A program made the position numbers and the translations under genes. Below the pieces are notes generated by a model. That model worked only from the letters and a program-made list of their open reading frames with translations, did no database searches and was not told the DNA's origin. Positions 53,401 to 64,000 of a DNA stretch of 64,000 bases are shown in pieces. Source of the stretch: Mesomycoplasma ovipneumoniae (GTDB lineage: Bacteria; Bacillota_I; Bacilli_A; Mycoplasmatales; Metamycoplasmataceae). The DNA lies in the NCBI GenBank assembly GCA_009756935.1, contig VZDP01000005.1:1-64000 (forward strand), written 5' to 3'. Within the stretch, counting starts at the first letter, position 1; the number at the start of each line of letters is the position of its first letter.

Positions 53401-56400
53401 CAGCTCAATTTGAAATTGAATTTGGTAAAGATTTTATCCCAAATCACCAAAATGCTCAAACTGGAACCACCGAAAAGCTTGATGATTTTCTTAACAAAAA
53501 CAAGCTCAAAGTTCGCTTTAAAAAATACGGTGGCGAGCAACAAGAACAAATTGTTGAAGCAACAACTAATGTTAACAGCCAAAAAACAACTTTTGAGCTA
53601 AAAAATCTTGAAAACGGTCAGCAATATGTAATTCTTGGCTTTGAACAAGTCCAAGACGATGTTAACCCTACTACTCCAAAAGTTGATATTTATTTAGATG
53701 ATCTTGATTTTTATAAAGACCAAATAATCGCTACTGCAGCTGTAATTAAAAAAATTGAATTTGATACTGAAGTTGAAACCCAAGCTCGTCTTCGACTTGA
53801 GCTCAAAGATGATGGAAGATATACTGCTGGTAAAAAATTAATTGTTGAGTTAGAAAAAATTGATGCAACTAGTGGGGCTCAAACCCAAGGTCAAACCCAA
53901 CAAAATTTAACCTTAAGCGGAACAAGTCTTAATGGAATTTATGATTTTACCTTTTTAAATTTAGAAAAGGCAACAAAATATAAAATTAAATCAGTTAAAT
54001 TTGAAAAAGAAGCTGCTCCTGCTGCCAGTCCTGGTGTTGCGACTTTCTCTTCAAGACGTACTAAACGTAGTTTAGATCCAGTTTTAGTTAATGTTGACTC
54101 CCAAAGCGGAGTTCAAGAAGAAGAAATTGAACTACTTGAAACTGATACAGATTTAGAAGCTAAAAAATCATTTGTTACAACAGCTAAGACTGCAAAAATT
54201 GTCAAAATTGAAACTGAGTCAATCCAGACAACCTCACTAAATGTTAAACTTACTCTTGATAATGTTGATGACTATTTAGGTAAAAAAACACTTCAATTAA
54301 CTTACAGAAATTTATCAAAAAACACTAGCACTTCAGAAGACGTTGGAGCAACTGTCGATCAAACAGCCAAAACAATTACTTTCCAATTAGGCAATTTATC
54401 TCCTGGAGATAAATACGAAATTGAAAATATTAAGCTAAAAGAAGACTCAACTCAAGTACGAAATGAACTTGATCTAAAAAAACAAGAATTCAAATTTGAA
54501 TTTGATAACTCACCAAATACTCAGGCTGGTTTTGAAAAACAATTTTTCTCACCAAGACCAAATTTAGCCCAAATTAAGCCAATTTCAACTTCTGAGACTT
54601 CTGTTCAAATTAATGTTAAATTAAATGATAACGGTGCTAATTGAAATAATAAATTTTTACAAATTAAGATTAAGTCAAAAACTGGCCAACCAGTTCAGCC
54701 TCAAATTCCAACTGTTTATAGTGCTGAAATAATCAACGGAAATGCCGTTTTTGACATTAGCGGTCTAGAAAAAGCTGGCCAATACGAAATTGAAGAGCTA
54801 AAAGTTCTTGATAGTCTGCCAGCTCAGCCTCAACCTGACCAAATTCAAGGCGGAGAAAAAGTTGATGGCTTTGACGGTGCTGCTGCTGGTCAACCAGGTA
54901 CCCAACCAGGCACCCAACCAGACCAAAAAGTAACTAAAGAATTTATACTTGATGCTGAATCAGCAACAATTACTGATATTAGTTATAAATCTGATAATAC
55001 AAGTGCTAATGTTACAGTTAGCTTTGCCCAAAATGAGCAATTTTTATACCAAAGTAGTGCTAATACAAAAAGAAAACTTCAATTTACTTTCCAAGATAGT
55101 CAGACCGGTCAACAAGTAACTACTAAACAAGAATTTGAAACCAATAATCAAGGTCAAAATACAAAGCCAACTATTGACCTTAGCCTTGATTCAGTTAGCC
55201 CTGGAAATTTATATGTTCTTACAAAAGTAGAAGATATTACTCCTGAAGTTGAAGGTGGACCAAAAAGACTAAAAACTTTCAAATTTAGCGATCCTCAGCA
55301 AGCCCAAGGAACCCAAAATCAAGCTATCACAACTCCTGAAGTTTTATCAAAACTTTATTTTGCAACCAAACCAGAAGTAATTGCTTATTCAATTGATAAA
55401 ATTTCTGAAACAAAATATCTTGCTAACTTTACAATTAGAGACCCACTTGCCGGAAGAAATATCACAAATGGTGGATTTGAAGGTCGTGATGTTGAAATAA
55501 CTCTACAAAAAATGGTTCAACCAGATGGAACAGACCTTCAAGATCAAACAGTTTATAATGTTCAACAAAAAGCAAAAATTAAAAATTCTAAATTTAGTTT
55601 TGAACTTGACAATTTAGAAAAAAATGCTATTTATAAAGTTCTTAGTCTAACTTGAGCTGATACAAAACAAACAACTTCTGCCACAGTTCCTACCGCGACT
55701 CTGTTCGAAGCTGATCCAACTACAAAAACTACTCCAAGCACAAAACAGCAGTTTTCAGATTTTGCAGTTAAGGTTAGTGATCCAGGGACAAAAACACAAA
55801 TTGAAGGAAATGTGTCTGGAAATGGTCAAGTTGAATTTGGTGATCAATTTATTATTAAACCTGAATCAGCAAAAATTGACCAAATTGATATTGATGACAA
55901 AAAAGTTGATAGTGCAACAATTACTTTAACTTTTGATAAAACTGATCAGTATTTAAAACATGTTGACTATAAAGATAAGTTAGAGTTAGTTTATTACCAA
56001 ACAGGCTCAACTGTTGAAAAAACAGCTCAATTGACTCTTGATGCTAATGACCAAAATAATGTTAAATTTAAAGCTGAACTAACCGACCTTGAAAAAGGTA
56101 CCGGATTTCGCGTTTTAGGAATCAAACAAACAGGGACTACTAGTGGCTCAAGACGTCGTCGTAGCACAACTTCAGCTAAACCATTAAATTTTGTTTTTGA
56201 TACAAATGTAACTGAAGAAACCAAAAAATTTGCTACCTTACCAATTGTTAATTCAATTTTACAGTTCCGTAATGATGCAAACCCTGAAAATTATGATTTT
56301 ATTTTAAATCTTAAAGATACTGGTGATGTATTTAAACATATTCAAGCTGGTCAAAAATCAATAAAAGCAAAAATTCAGTTTAAAAAAGTTGTTGATGGTA

Positions 56401-59400
56401 ATGAGGCAAAAGACACAATCCAGGAAGTATTAGCAACGCTACAAAGTGCTTCTGCAGCAGGTCAAGATAAAAAATCACAAGACGAGTCAATTCAAGACAG
56501 TACAACATTCAAATTTACACTAACCGGATTAGATCCTTTTGCTCAATATTACATAACAAAAATTGCTTATGATACAAATAATCAATTAGATAGTGTTTTA
56601 ACTACTAAGACTGAAACTGATGGTGATCAAAACTCAGGACTCTTTAATTTCTCACCTCAAGCTGAAGAAAAACGGGCATTTTTAACTTATCCAGCTAAAG
56701 TTGATGTAAAGTCAATTGAAATTCAACCTGATTTTAGTCAAAATAATGCAAAACTAACAATTAAATTTGATCCAAAATTCAAAGCCTTTCTTGAAACACA
56801 CCAAAAAATCAAAGTTAACTATACAAGTCCAAAAGGTTTAGGACAAAGTATTGAAATTGACAAAAACAGTTTTAATTCAACATTAAATACAAGTGGTTCA
56901 GAGCCAACTGTTGAAGTAACAATTAATAATATTAATGAACCAGGAAAATATGTTGTTGAATCACTTGATTTTCTTAATGAAGATTTAAAAGCTTCTCCTT
57001 TGTTATCAAATTTAGAAGTTCCACCAATTGCAATTAAAGAATCAGTTACTATTGCAAAACGTAGTTTTTATACAAATACAAAAATAATTGCAATCCGTAA
57101 AAAAGCAATTTCAGAAACAAGTGCAACAATTGAACTAGTAATTGAAGATCCAAATGGTTCATTTATTGGTAAAGCTGTAAAAGGAACTTTTACATATAAT
57201 ACAAACCAAACAAGAGAAGAAGAAGGCGCAATTATTGCTGATGAAATTGAAAAAACTTCAAAAGTTGTCTTCCAATTAAAAAATCTTGACAAAAATACTG
57301 ACTATAGTATTACTTCATTAGTTTTTGATCAAGCCCAAAATCAAACTCAAGCAGACCTTGGTGGTGCTCAGACTCAATTTCAAAATCAGCAAACAATTGA
57401 ATTTGACGACCAAAAAATCCAAGAAAATGCCCAGCAAGGTTCAGGTCAGTCAACCGCCAGGCAAGAAAAACAATTCAAAACAACTTTTGAATCTGCTACC
57501 GCTCTAGGAATTACTTATCAATTAGATAATAAGCGAAACGGTAAGCCTTGGCAAAAAGCAAAAGTTAGAGTATTTTTCGCAAGTCAAGACAAACCACTTG
57601 AGGAAAAATCAACAAGACTAAAATTAGTTTATAAATCTTCAAAACAAGGAATTTCTAATACAACAACAACTTCTGTTCAGGCTAAGTTAGTACCAACTCA
57701 AGGCAATACTAATCAGGGTTGACTAAACAATCAACCTGACCGAGCTCATTATTATTATGAATTTGATCTTGATAATTTAGATGCAGGAGCGCAATATACA
57801 ATAATTGGTCTTGAAGATGAAGCCCAAAAAATTAAGATTATTGTTCCTGATCCTAATGCCCCAGTTGCCGTTAATTTTTCTTCTCAGCCAAGTGTCCAGT
57901 CTTCATTTAGTTTTAATACTGCCCCATTGATTACAAAAATGACTTATGTTCCAAGTGAAACAAGTATTAAACTAAATTTAGCTGTTGAAAACTCACAAAA
58001 ATTAGACTTTAGCAATCATAGAGCTATTATTAAGTTTAAAAAACTTAATAGAAAAAACATTGCATACGGTTGGTGAGACCCAACAACGGCTAGTGCTAGA
58101 TCTACAAATAAAGATATTGATTCAGTTACAATTAGAGTACCTCAAAGACAACCAAGCCCAGCAGTTCAAGCCCAACAAGAAAGTGAAGAAAATTTTGGAA
58201 TTACCTTTTTAGAATTTGAACTAGGCGGACTTGACAAAGGTTCTTGATACTTAATTGAAGAAATTAGTCTCTCAGCTAGAGGTCAAGGTACTACACCATT
58301 AAGTCTTTATATTGACAAAGAAAAATTGCAACCTGAAGACAAAAAACTAGCAACTTCTGAGTCAGAAAAATGACAAACAATCGTTAATACAACAGTTGAA
58401 ACAACAGCAATTAGAAGTGTAACAAGCTCAACAACAAGAAATTCAAATATAACTGTTAGCGGACAAAGAAAAAGCACTCCGGAACTTACAAGTGGTTACT
58501 TCCAAATTGAGCTTGACAGAGGCGATTTAATCTTTTTACAAGATAAGTATAATATTCAACTTGAGCTTGAATCTGTTGAAAGAAAAATCTTTTATACTGA
58601 ATCAAAAGAGATAAAAGGTTCAGGACCAAGCGGAGGAGGCGGTGCTAGAACTCCACAAAATACACAAATTGTTCTTGAAGCTAAAGGTCTTATTCCAGGA
58701 GATAAATATAAAATTAAAAATTATATATTTAATCTAAAAGAAGGAGCTCAAGACAGATTTGGTGTTCGTTTGCCTCAAGAATTAAAAGTAACTCCGCCAG
58801 CAAATAACTCAACTATTGACTTAAAAACTAAAAACGCAATTAAGGCAATTAAATATGAGGCTGTCTCTGAAGGTAGAACTAATGTTGATGTTGAATTCTA
58901 CAACAACAACGGTGAGCTGAATAATCAAAATTTAACACTAGAAGCCAAAATTGACGAAGAATTTGGAAATAAGTATACTCCATCTACTTGACGTGACGAT
59001 GATAAAACAGTAACTAGTTCAACCCGTTTAACTCCACAAGGCGGACAAATTACTTCAACATTACAATTTCAAATTAACTCTAATCTTAAAAAAGCAAAAC
59101 AATATATTATTAAGTCAATTAAAAAAGCTGGAACCCCTATCACCTTCGACACCCCAATTAGTCAAGAAAGTGCCTTGCAACGTAAGTTTTACTCAATAGC
59201 AGAAAAAACTAAATTAATTAATACTACAATTAGTGAAGTTACAACTGATTCGGCAACAATTAAATTAGAATTTGACAAAGATGATGCTTTCTTAAAAGAT
59301 GATCTTGTTACCTTGTATTTAGAAAAAGGTGATCAATCCCAATCAATTGGAACTACAACTACTATTACTAATTCAGGTGGAAGTGGATCCGATAAACTTG

Positions 59401-62108
59401 AGGCTACTTTTAGATTCTTAAATATTCTTGAACCAGGAAGAAAATACAAAATTAATGCCTTAACATCAAAAACTGTCAATCTTACAGTTGATGATACTCA
59501 AAAAGTTTCTAATCCTAATTTAACTCAAGGTTGAAAATTTGTTCCTGCTAGTTCAAGTTCTTCAACTAGTTCCTCAAGTTCTGCTCCAGGTGGCACAGGA
59601 AACCAAGTTATTCTTGATTTTATTACTCAACCTTTAATAACAAATATTGTTAAAACACAAATTAATGATAATGATGCTACAATCGAACTTGAAGGTTGAA
59701 CTAAAGATATCCAAGATGCTGGCTTTAGTCCTAAATTCACTGTTACTGAGAAAAATCCTACACAGCCAGCTCAACCACAGCAACAACCCGCCGGAACTGG
59801 TACAACTAATAGCAGTACCAGAGAGGAACGTAAAGAAACTTCTAACCCTCCTGCTGAAAATAAAATTACCTTTAAAGTTGATAGTCTTGAACAATTTACC
59901 GAGTATAATAATATAACTCTAACATTACAAAAAAATGGTGGCACTGGCGGAACTACCTCCCAAAACCAACTTAGTCAAGATTTAACTGTTGCATTTGCTC
60001 CCGAAATTGCCTCAGGGGCAAAAAAAGATTTACGAGAGTTTCGAACAACAGCTAAAAAATTGAATTTAGCTGATAACGATGCAGTAAGTCTAAAGCCAAT
60101 TTCAACCACAACTGTAAATCTTAGTGTTAAACTAAAAAATCAAAAACAAGCTGATTCAATTGCTGATGTTCCTTTTTCGGTATTATACAAAAAAGTATTT
60201 CCTATATATCAAGGTGAAAATATTGGTATAAATGATATAAGTTCAAATCCGGTTTTAATTAATCCCAATACTCAAACTCTAACTTTTAATATTTCAAATC
60301 TTGAACCAGGAGCGATTTATGAAGTAACCCAAATTGGCCCTACTGATCAAGTAAAGAAAAAAGATGATCATAAAATTGAAAGTCTTAGTTATACTGGTGA
60401 TCAACTATTGCAATACCTTAAAACAGTTCAAGGTCTACCGGTTAAGAGTGGTTCTGGATCTGGAGGCGGCAAACAAAACAAAATTTATTTTGCTCCCCTT
60501 AATGTGCCTGTCAGTCTGGAATCAGCTTGATCACACCCACTAAGATATGACTATTATGAAGGTGAACAAATCTATGTTAGATTTAACAAAGAAGCTGGAA
60601 CTGCAATAAATTTGGATTGACTAAAAGGTAATATTCAAGTTAAATTAATTCCGAATAAGACTCATGGTGGTCAACAAGGAGCAAATCAAAACCCAGTTGA
60701 AAAAGACTTATCTAGTGCAGGTACATATAATGCAAAAGCAATAAGAAAATTTGGTGGTGATATTACCTTATCCGACCTACAGTGAGACCCCCTAAAGACA
60801 ACGGCAACATTTAGGCTTCAGCCAAAATCTTTAAAATCAATTGTTGGTGCGCAAATTAAGATCACAATTAAAGATATAAATAAATATCATCTTGATCCTA
60901 GTCAGGACTCTAATAATACTCAAACCACTCAATCTGGTACTACCGGTCAACAACCTCAAGTCCAACCCCAATCCATAACATTTAGACTCCAGTCTAGTGC
61001 GGCGATTGTAACCCCAACTAATGTTGACTATATGAACCCAGGGCTAATGGGATTTAGTTATGCAATTTATGATCCACTTGATTTAATTCAAAAAACTGGG
61101 AAAGATTACAATCCTTTTGGCGAATTCCCGCATTTAACACCTTATAATGAACAAGATTGGCTGAAAGTTGTTATTAATAAAAGACCTAATAATTTGAATT
61201 TTAGTCGCACTCTTGGTGTGCCTAACAGAAATATTTTTGATAATAGAAATTGGGGAAGTACTCATTTAAAAGAACTTGATGTTCCTGAACCACCTGTTGC
61301 AATTAGAACAAAAACTGATGCTGGTTTTGGAATAAAATATTTGACTCTTTATTGAAGAATTAATTCCAGTTTAGGAACTTTTAATTTCCCTGATAGGTTT
61401 AAAAACGCCCAACCACTTTGATATCCAGCCGGGGAAGTTGTTCATTTGCCGATATCACTACAATTCAAAACAGACAGTATAAGTAGTTTGTCATCAACTT
61501 ATTCATTTGTTTTAAACTCACCTTATGGACTCACAGGGCACGTGATGCCATATACAACTACCGCTACACCCCATGATGCTAAATCCATAGTAAATCAAGG
61601 ACGAAATTATTGGGAAAGATGAAACCAAAGATGAGGCCAACAGTTTGATAGTGATAATTTAATTCCTCGAATTAACAAATTTCCAAAAAATATTTCAAAA
61701 GTTTTCTGATCCGCTCCCTCATTTGAATGGACAACAAACGATAGCGTTCTTAATGATGTCTTCTTTTTAAATAGAGCACTTCCTAGATCGCAAAATAATA
61801 ACTACAACTTTTGAATACAAACTGGAAGAGGTGATATTGGTGGTACTCACTATAATGGTGCCCCTTGAGATATCTTATATGTAAAAAATAAAGAAGGAAG
61901 CCAACAAAAACCAACATTATCTAAATCCAATCTTCTATGAGATAATTGGTGACAAAGATGATATGCCGTAGACTTTGCAAATGATGAACACAAATCTTCT
62001 TGAATAATCTCCATTACAAACAAGGGTACTGGTCATCCATTATTGTACGACCCACTTAATTATTATGCAATGTTAGGTCCATTCAAACCTCCTGAATTAC
62101 CTGAATAA
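50445..62108 (+). CDS. Giant modular surface protein, 3887 residues
   Basis: Second continuous 11.7-kb frame, 55 nt after the first with no terminator between and AAAGGAG before the ATG, so probably co-transcribed. A paralogue in layout: short Asn/Lys-rich N-terminus, a hydrophobic anchor at about 20-44, then repeated modules such as SATIKLEFDKDDAFL...LEPGRKYKI and a non-repetitive Trp-rich C-terminal region. Arg-rich sites again lie beside low-complexity linkers: RVRRS at 932-936, RRTKRS at 1204-1209 and RRRRS at 1903-1907. Gln/Pro/Gly/Thr-rich spacers (QPGTQPGTQP, SSSSTSSSSS-like) separate some modules. No enzymatic motif is visible. Expected to be anchored with most of the chain outside the cell. 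Confidence 0.85.
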
Positions 62109-62130
62109 TTCTAATAATATAAACACAATG

Positions 62131-62162
62131 AAGAAAGAACAGCAGGCATGTTGTTCTTTTAG
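62131..62162 (+). terminator. Terminator of the giant-gene operon
   Basis: AAAGAACA/TGTTCTTT stem with T-run about 25 nt after the stop. Confidence 0.75.
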
Positions 62163-62204
62163 TAATTTTAAAAATTATTTTCGTTTTTTTAAACTTCTAA
62201 TAAT

Positions 62205-62275
62205 ACCCGAGTTTCCCAGTTTTAAGGCAAAAATTCGCTTTTTAGTGAATCTAAATATGAAAAAACACCGGTAAA
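62205..62275 (+). repeat. R2 repeat interrupted by the second IS copy
   Basis: CCCGAGTTTCCCAGTTTTAAGG, a TTCGCTTTTTAGTGAA hairpin and AACACCGG; continues after the IS at 63614 as AATCGGTGTTTTTTGATTTT. Confidence 0.8.
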
Positions 62276-63613
62276 TAAACTAGGGCAAAGAAAATTAACA
62301 GTTTAATATTATTATAACATCATAGCATATTGCTGTGGTGTTTTTCAATTTAAAATCGATTGAATTCTATAGTTGTTGTATCAAAATATATAATCTGCAA
62401 TTATTTTTTTCAAATCTTCAAAAGTTATTTTACTGTAGTTTAACTCATTTAAGCATTCACTTTTTATAATTGAAAATCAATATTCAGCCTCCCTATTATC
62501 CAAAGAATTTCCTATGCGAGACAATGAAACAGTTCCTCCCATTTTATTTATTTTGTCAATATAGACTTTTGAAGTGTATTGAAATCCATGGTCCGAATGA
62601 ATAACAAAATCTTTATCTATAGACCTAAATGTCTTTATATTACCCATAACTAAATCAAGATCATTGTTTACAGATAATTTAAAATCTCTGATTTTTTTAG
62701 TTTTATGCTCAATTATTACAGACAAAAATACATGGTTTTCCTTAACATCTCTGGGAGCTTTTATATATGTAACATCAGTAGCAAAAATATTTCTATTTAA
62801 TTTATCATTGTAGTCGCGTTTAACAATATCCGGTAGTGCGAATTTGGTGTTCTTAATTTCGCTCTTTCTTCTTTTTTTTCTAATTTTGCATACTAAATTC
62901 AATCTTTTTAAATGTCTTCCAAGAGTTCGAGGGTGAATGTTAATATTATATTTCATAGAAATATAAGCACTCAACCTTAGGCGACCATATCTACCTTTGT
63001 TATCAAGAAAGGATTTTTTAATTATTGCGTCATTTTTGTGTTCTTTTACTTTTATAACTCTAGTTTTAGATTTTGCCACTGCTTGTCTGCACACATTAAA
63101 AATTTTTGCAGATTTGCTGTAGGGAATATTTAGTGTTTTGGCTTCACTAAGTTTTCCTGATTTTGATTTATCTTTGTTGGTTTCGTAATATCTCTTAGCT
63201 ATTTCTATTAATTCTTCTTTTGTAAATTCGTTTCAATCGGGTTCAATTTGTTTTTTAGGTTTGCCAGTCCCTGGCTTTCTTCTTGCACCCTTTTTATCTA
63301 ATAATTGGTCTTGCATACCATTATTATAATACCGAATAATTTTTTTGATTCTTCGAACTAATTGATCTCTGGTTATAAAATTTGTATCTGGCGAAATATC
63401 ATTTATATAATTTATTGTTTTTTTTAATCCAAATTCATTGTAAATTTTATAAATCATATCAAACTCGTCTTTTTTAAAGTGTCTTGACATTAGTATTCTC
63501 CGTTTTCTTGCATTTGAAAATTTAAAAAAGCTAACACTTTGGGTGTTAGCTTTCTCCTTAAACTCAGACAAAAAAGCCAACACCTTAGTGTTAATTTTCT
63601 CTGTCCTGGTTTA
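62276..63613 (-). mobile_element. IS3-family (IS150-like) insertion sequence, copy 2
   Basis: Same length and ends as copy 1. It splits an R2 unit in the loop of its second hairpin (CACCGGTAAA | TCGGTGTT), with TAAA at both junctions. Confidence 0.88.
62312..63490 (-). CDS. IS3-family transposase, copy 2
   Basis: A 392-residue protein identical to the copy at 33330-34508 except for a few residues (KEHKND instead of KEHEND; NINIHPRTL instead of NIDINPRSL). All DDE residues are intact, so both copies could be active. Same GGAG-associated start. Confidence 0.9.
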
Positions 63614-63662
63614 AAATCGGTGTTTTTTGATTTTAAAATCTTAATTTTTATTACTAGCATTT
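63614..63662 (+). repeat. Right part of the R2 unit split by IS copy 2
   Basis: AATCGGTGTTTTTTGATTTTAAAATC-type sequence completes the second hairpin and the following AT-rich part of R2. Copy 1 of the IS lacks this part at its right side. Confidence 0.7.
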
Positions 63663-63702
63663 ACTAACATTTTAAGTAATTTTATGGTATAATTATACAT
63701 TA

Positions 63703-63882
63703 TGAGAAAAAACAAAAATTAACTAAGTTGGTTTAGTAACGATGTTGCAAAAATTAAGGCAAAGGGTTGAATTTAACACTTTAGATCAGCAAATAACATT
63801 TAAAAATCGAGATGGTGTTCCTAGTGATCCGAATATTTGAAATAGGTATGATTTTTACTTTGATATCTTAATAAATCGGTAA
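63703..63882 (+). pseudogene. Remnant of an unrecognised gene, copy 2 (deleted form)
   Basis: Same promoter-like TATAAT and start region as at 34681, but about 115 bp are missing after the first codons. The VEFNTLDQQITFKNRDG... frame ending at 63882 is kept, with Arg for Ser in NIWNRYDF. Confidence 0.6.
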
Positions 63883-64000
63883 AAAAATTGTAAGTAACTT
63901 TTACCAAAAAACTTAAAAAACTGCTTAAAACCAGATGCTTTTTTAAAATTACCTTATGAAACTGGGAAACTCGGGATTTTGTGTTCTAAATTTTTTATGG
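63883..64000 (+). repeat. R2-like fragment at the window end
   Basis: AAAACCAGATGCTTTTTTAA and GAAACTGGGAAACTCGGGAT repeat the sequence at 34980-35054. No gene is visible before the window ends. Confidence 0.5.

Overview
The window is AT-rich DNA from a mycoplasma that reads TGA as tryptophan. Most housekeeping genes stay open only under that code: the TpiA signatures NWKMN and YEPIWAIG both use TGA for W, and ClpB, the PTS permease and the ABC permeases contain many in-frame TGA codons. Gene content (lipoproteins, a BMP-type nucleoside-uptake cassette, a glucose-type PTS, IS3 and IS256 elements, giant modular surface proteins, a HinP1I-like restriction system) suggests a respiratory Mycoplasma/Mesomycoplasma of the hyopneumoniae group. 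The species is an inference.

Layout. 0-8.2 kb is conserved core: KtrB potassium transporter, a YhcH-family protein, S20, L1/L11, RNase P RNA, S15, TpiA, and ClpB with a CIRCE operator. 8.2-20.9 kb is accessory. It holds a truncated GLUG-type lipoprotein and two copies plus a remnant of an unrecognised minus-strand gene pair (called A and B here). It also holds an IS256 element, remnants of a DUF4143 ATPase and a KilA-N protein, several families of non-coding repeats, and a 3' fragment of a 5S rRNA gene. 20.9-32.8 kb is core again: WhiA, a BAX-inhibitor-like membrane protein, inorganic pyrophosphatase, a BMP lipoprotein with its ABC ATPase and two permeases, thymidine kinase, tRNA-Gly(UCC), HPr and the PTS EIICBA permease. 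32.8-38.2 kb holds an IS3-family (IS150-like) element, gene debris, and a compact restriction-modification cassette with a HinP1I-like nuclease and an HTH-C5-methyltransferase fusion. 38.2-62.1 kb is one apparent operon of two paralogous giant genes (4017 and 3887 codons) built of repeated beta-type modules and containing arginine-rich cleavage-like sites. A second copy of the IS3-family element and the same gene debris close the window.

How it fits together. The core blocks cover ion, nucleoside and sugar uptake plus translation for a host-dependent cell. The accessory blocks are surface proteins and defence genes set in a landscape of repeats: R1 (poly(A), promoter, structured RNA, palindromic terminator), R2 (a terminator-like hairpin unit), R3 (a flank found behind B genes) and IS ends. 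These repeats appear to have driven truncations and rearrangements. The R-M cassette and both giant genes lie between direct copies of a roughly 1.7-kb IS-containing block.
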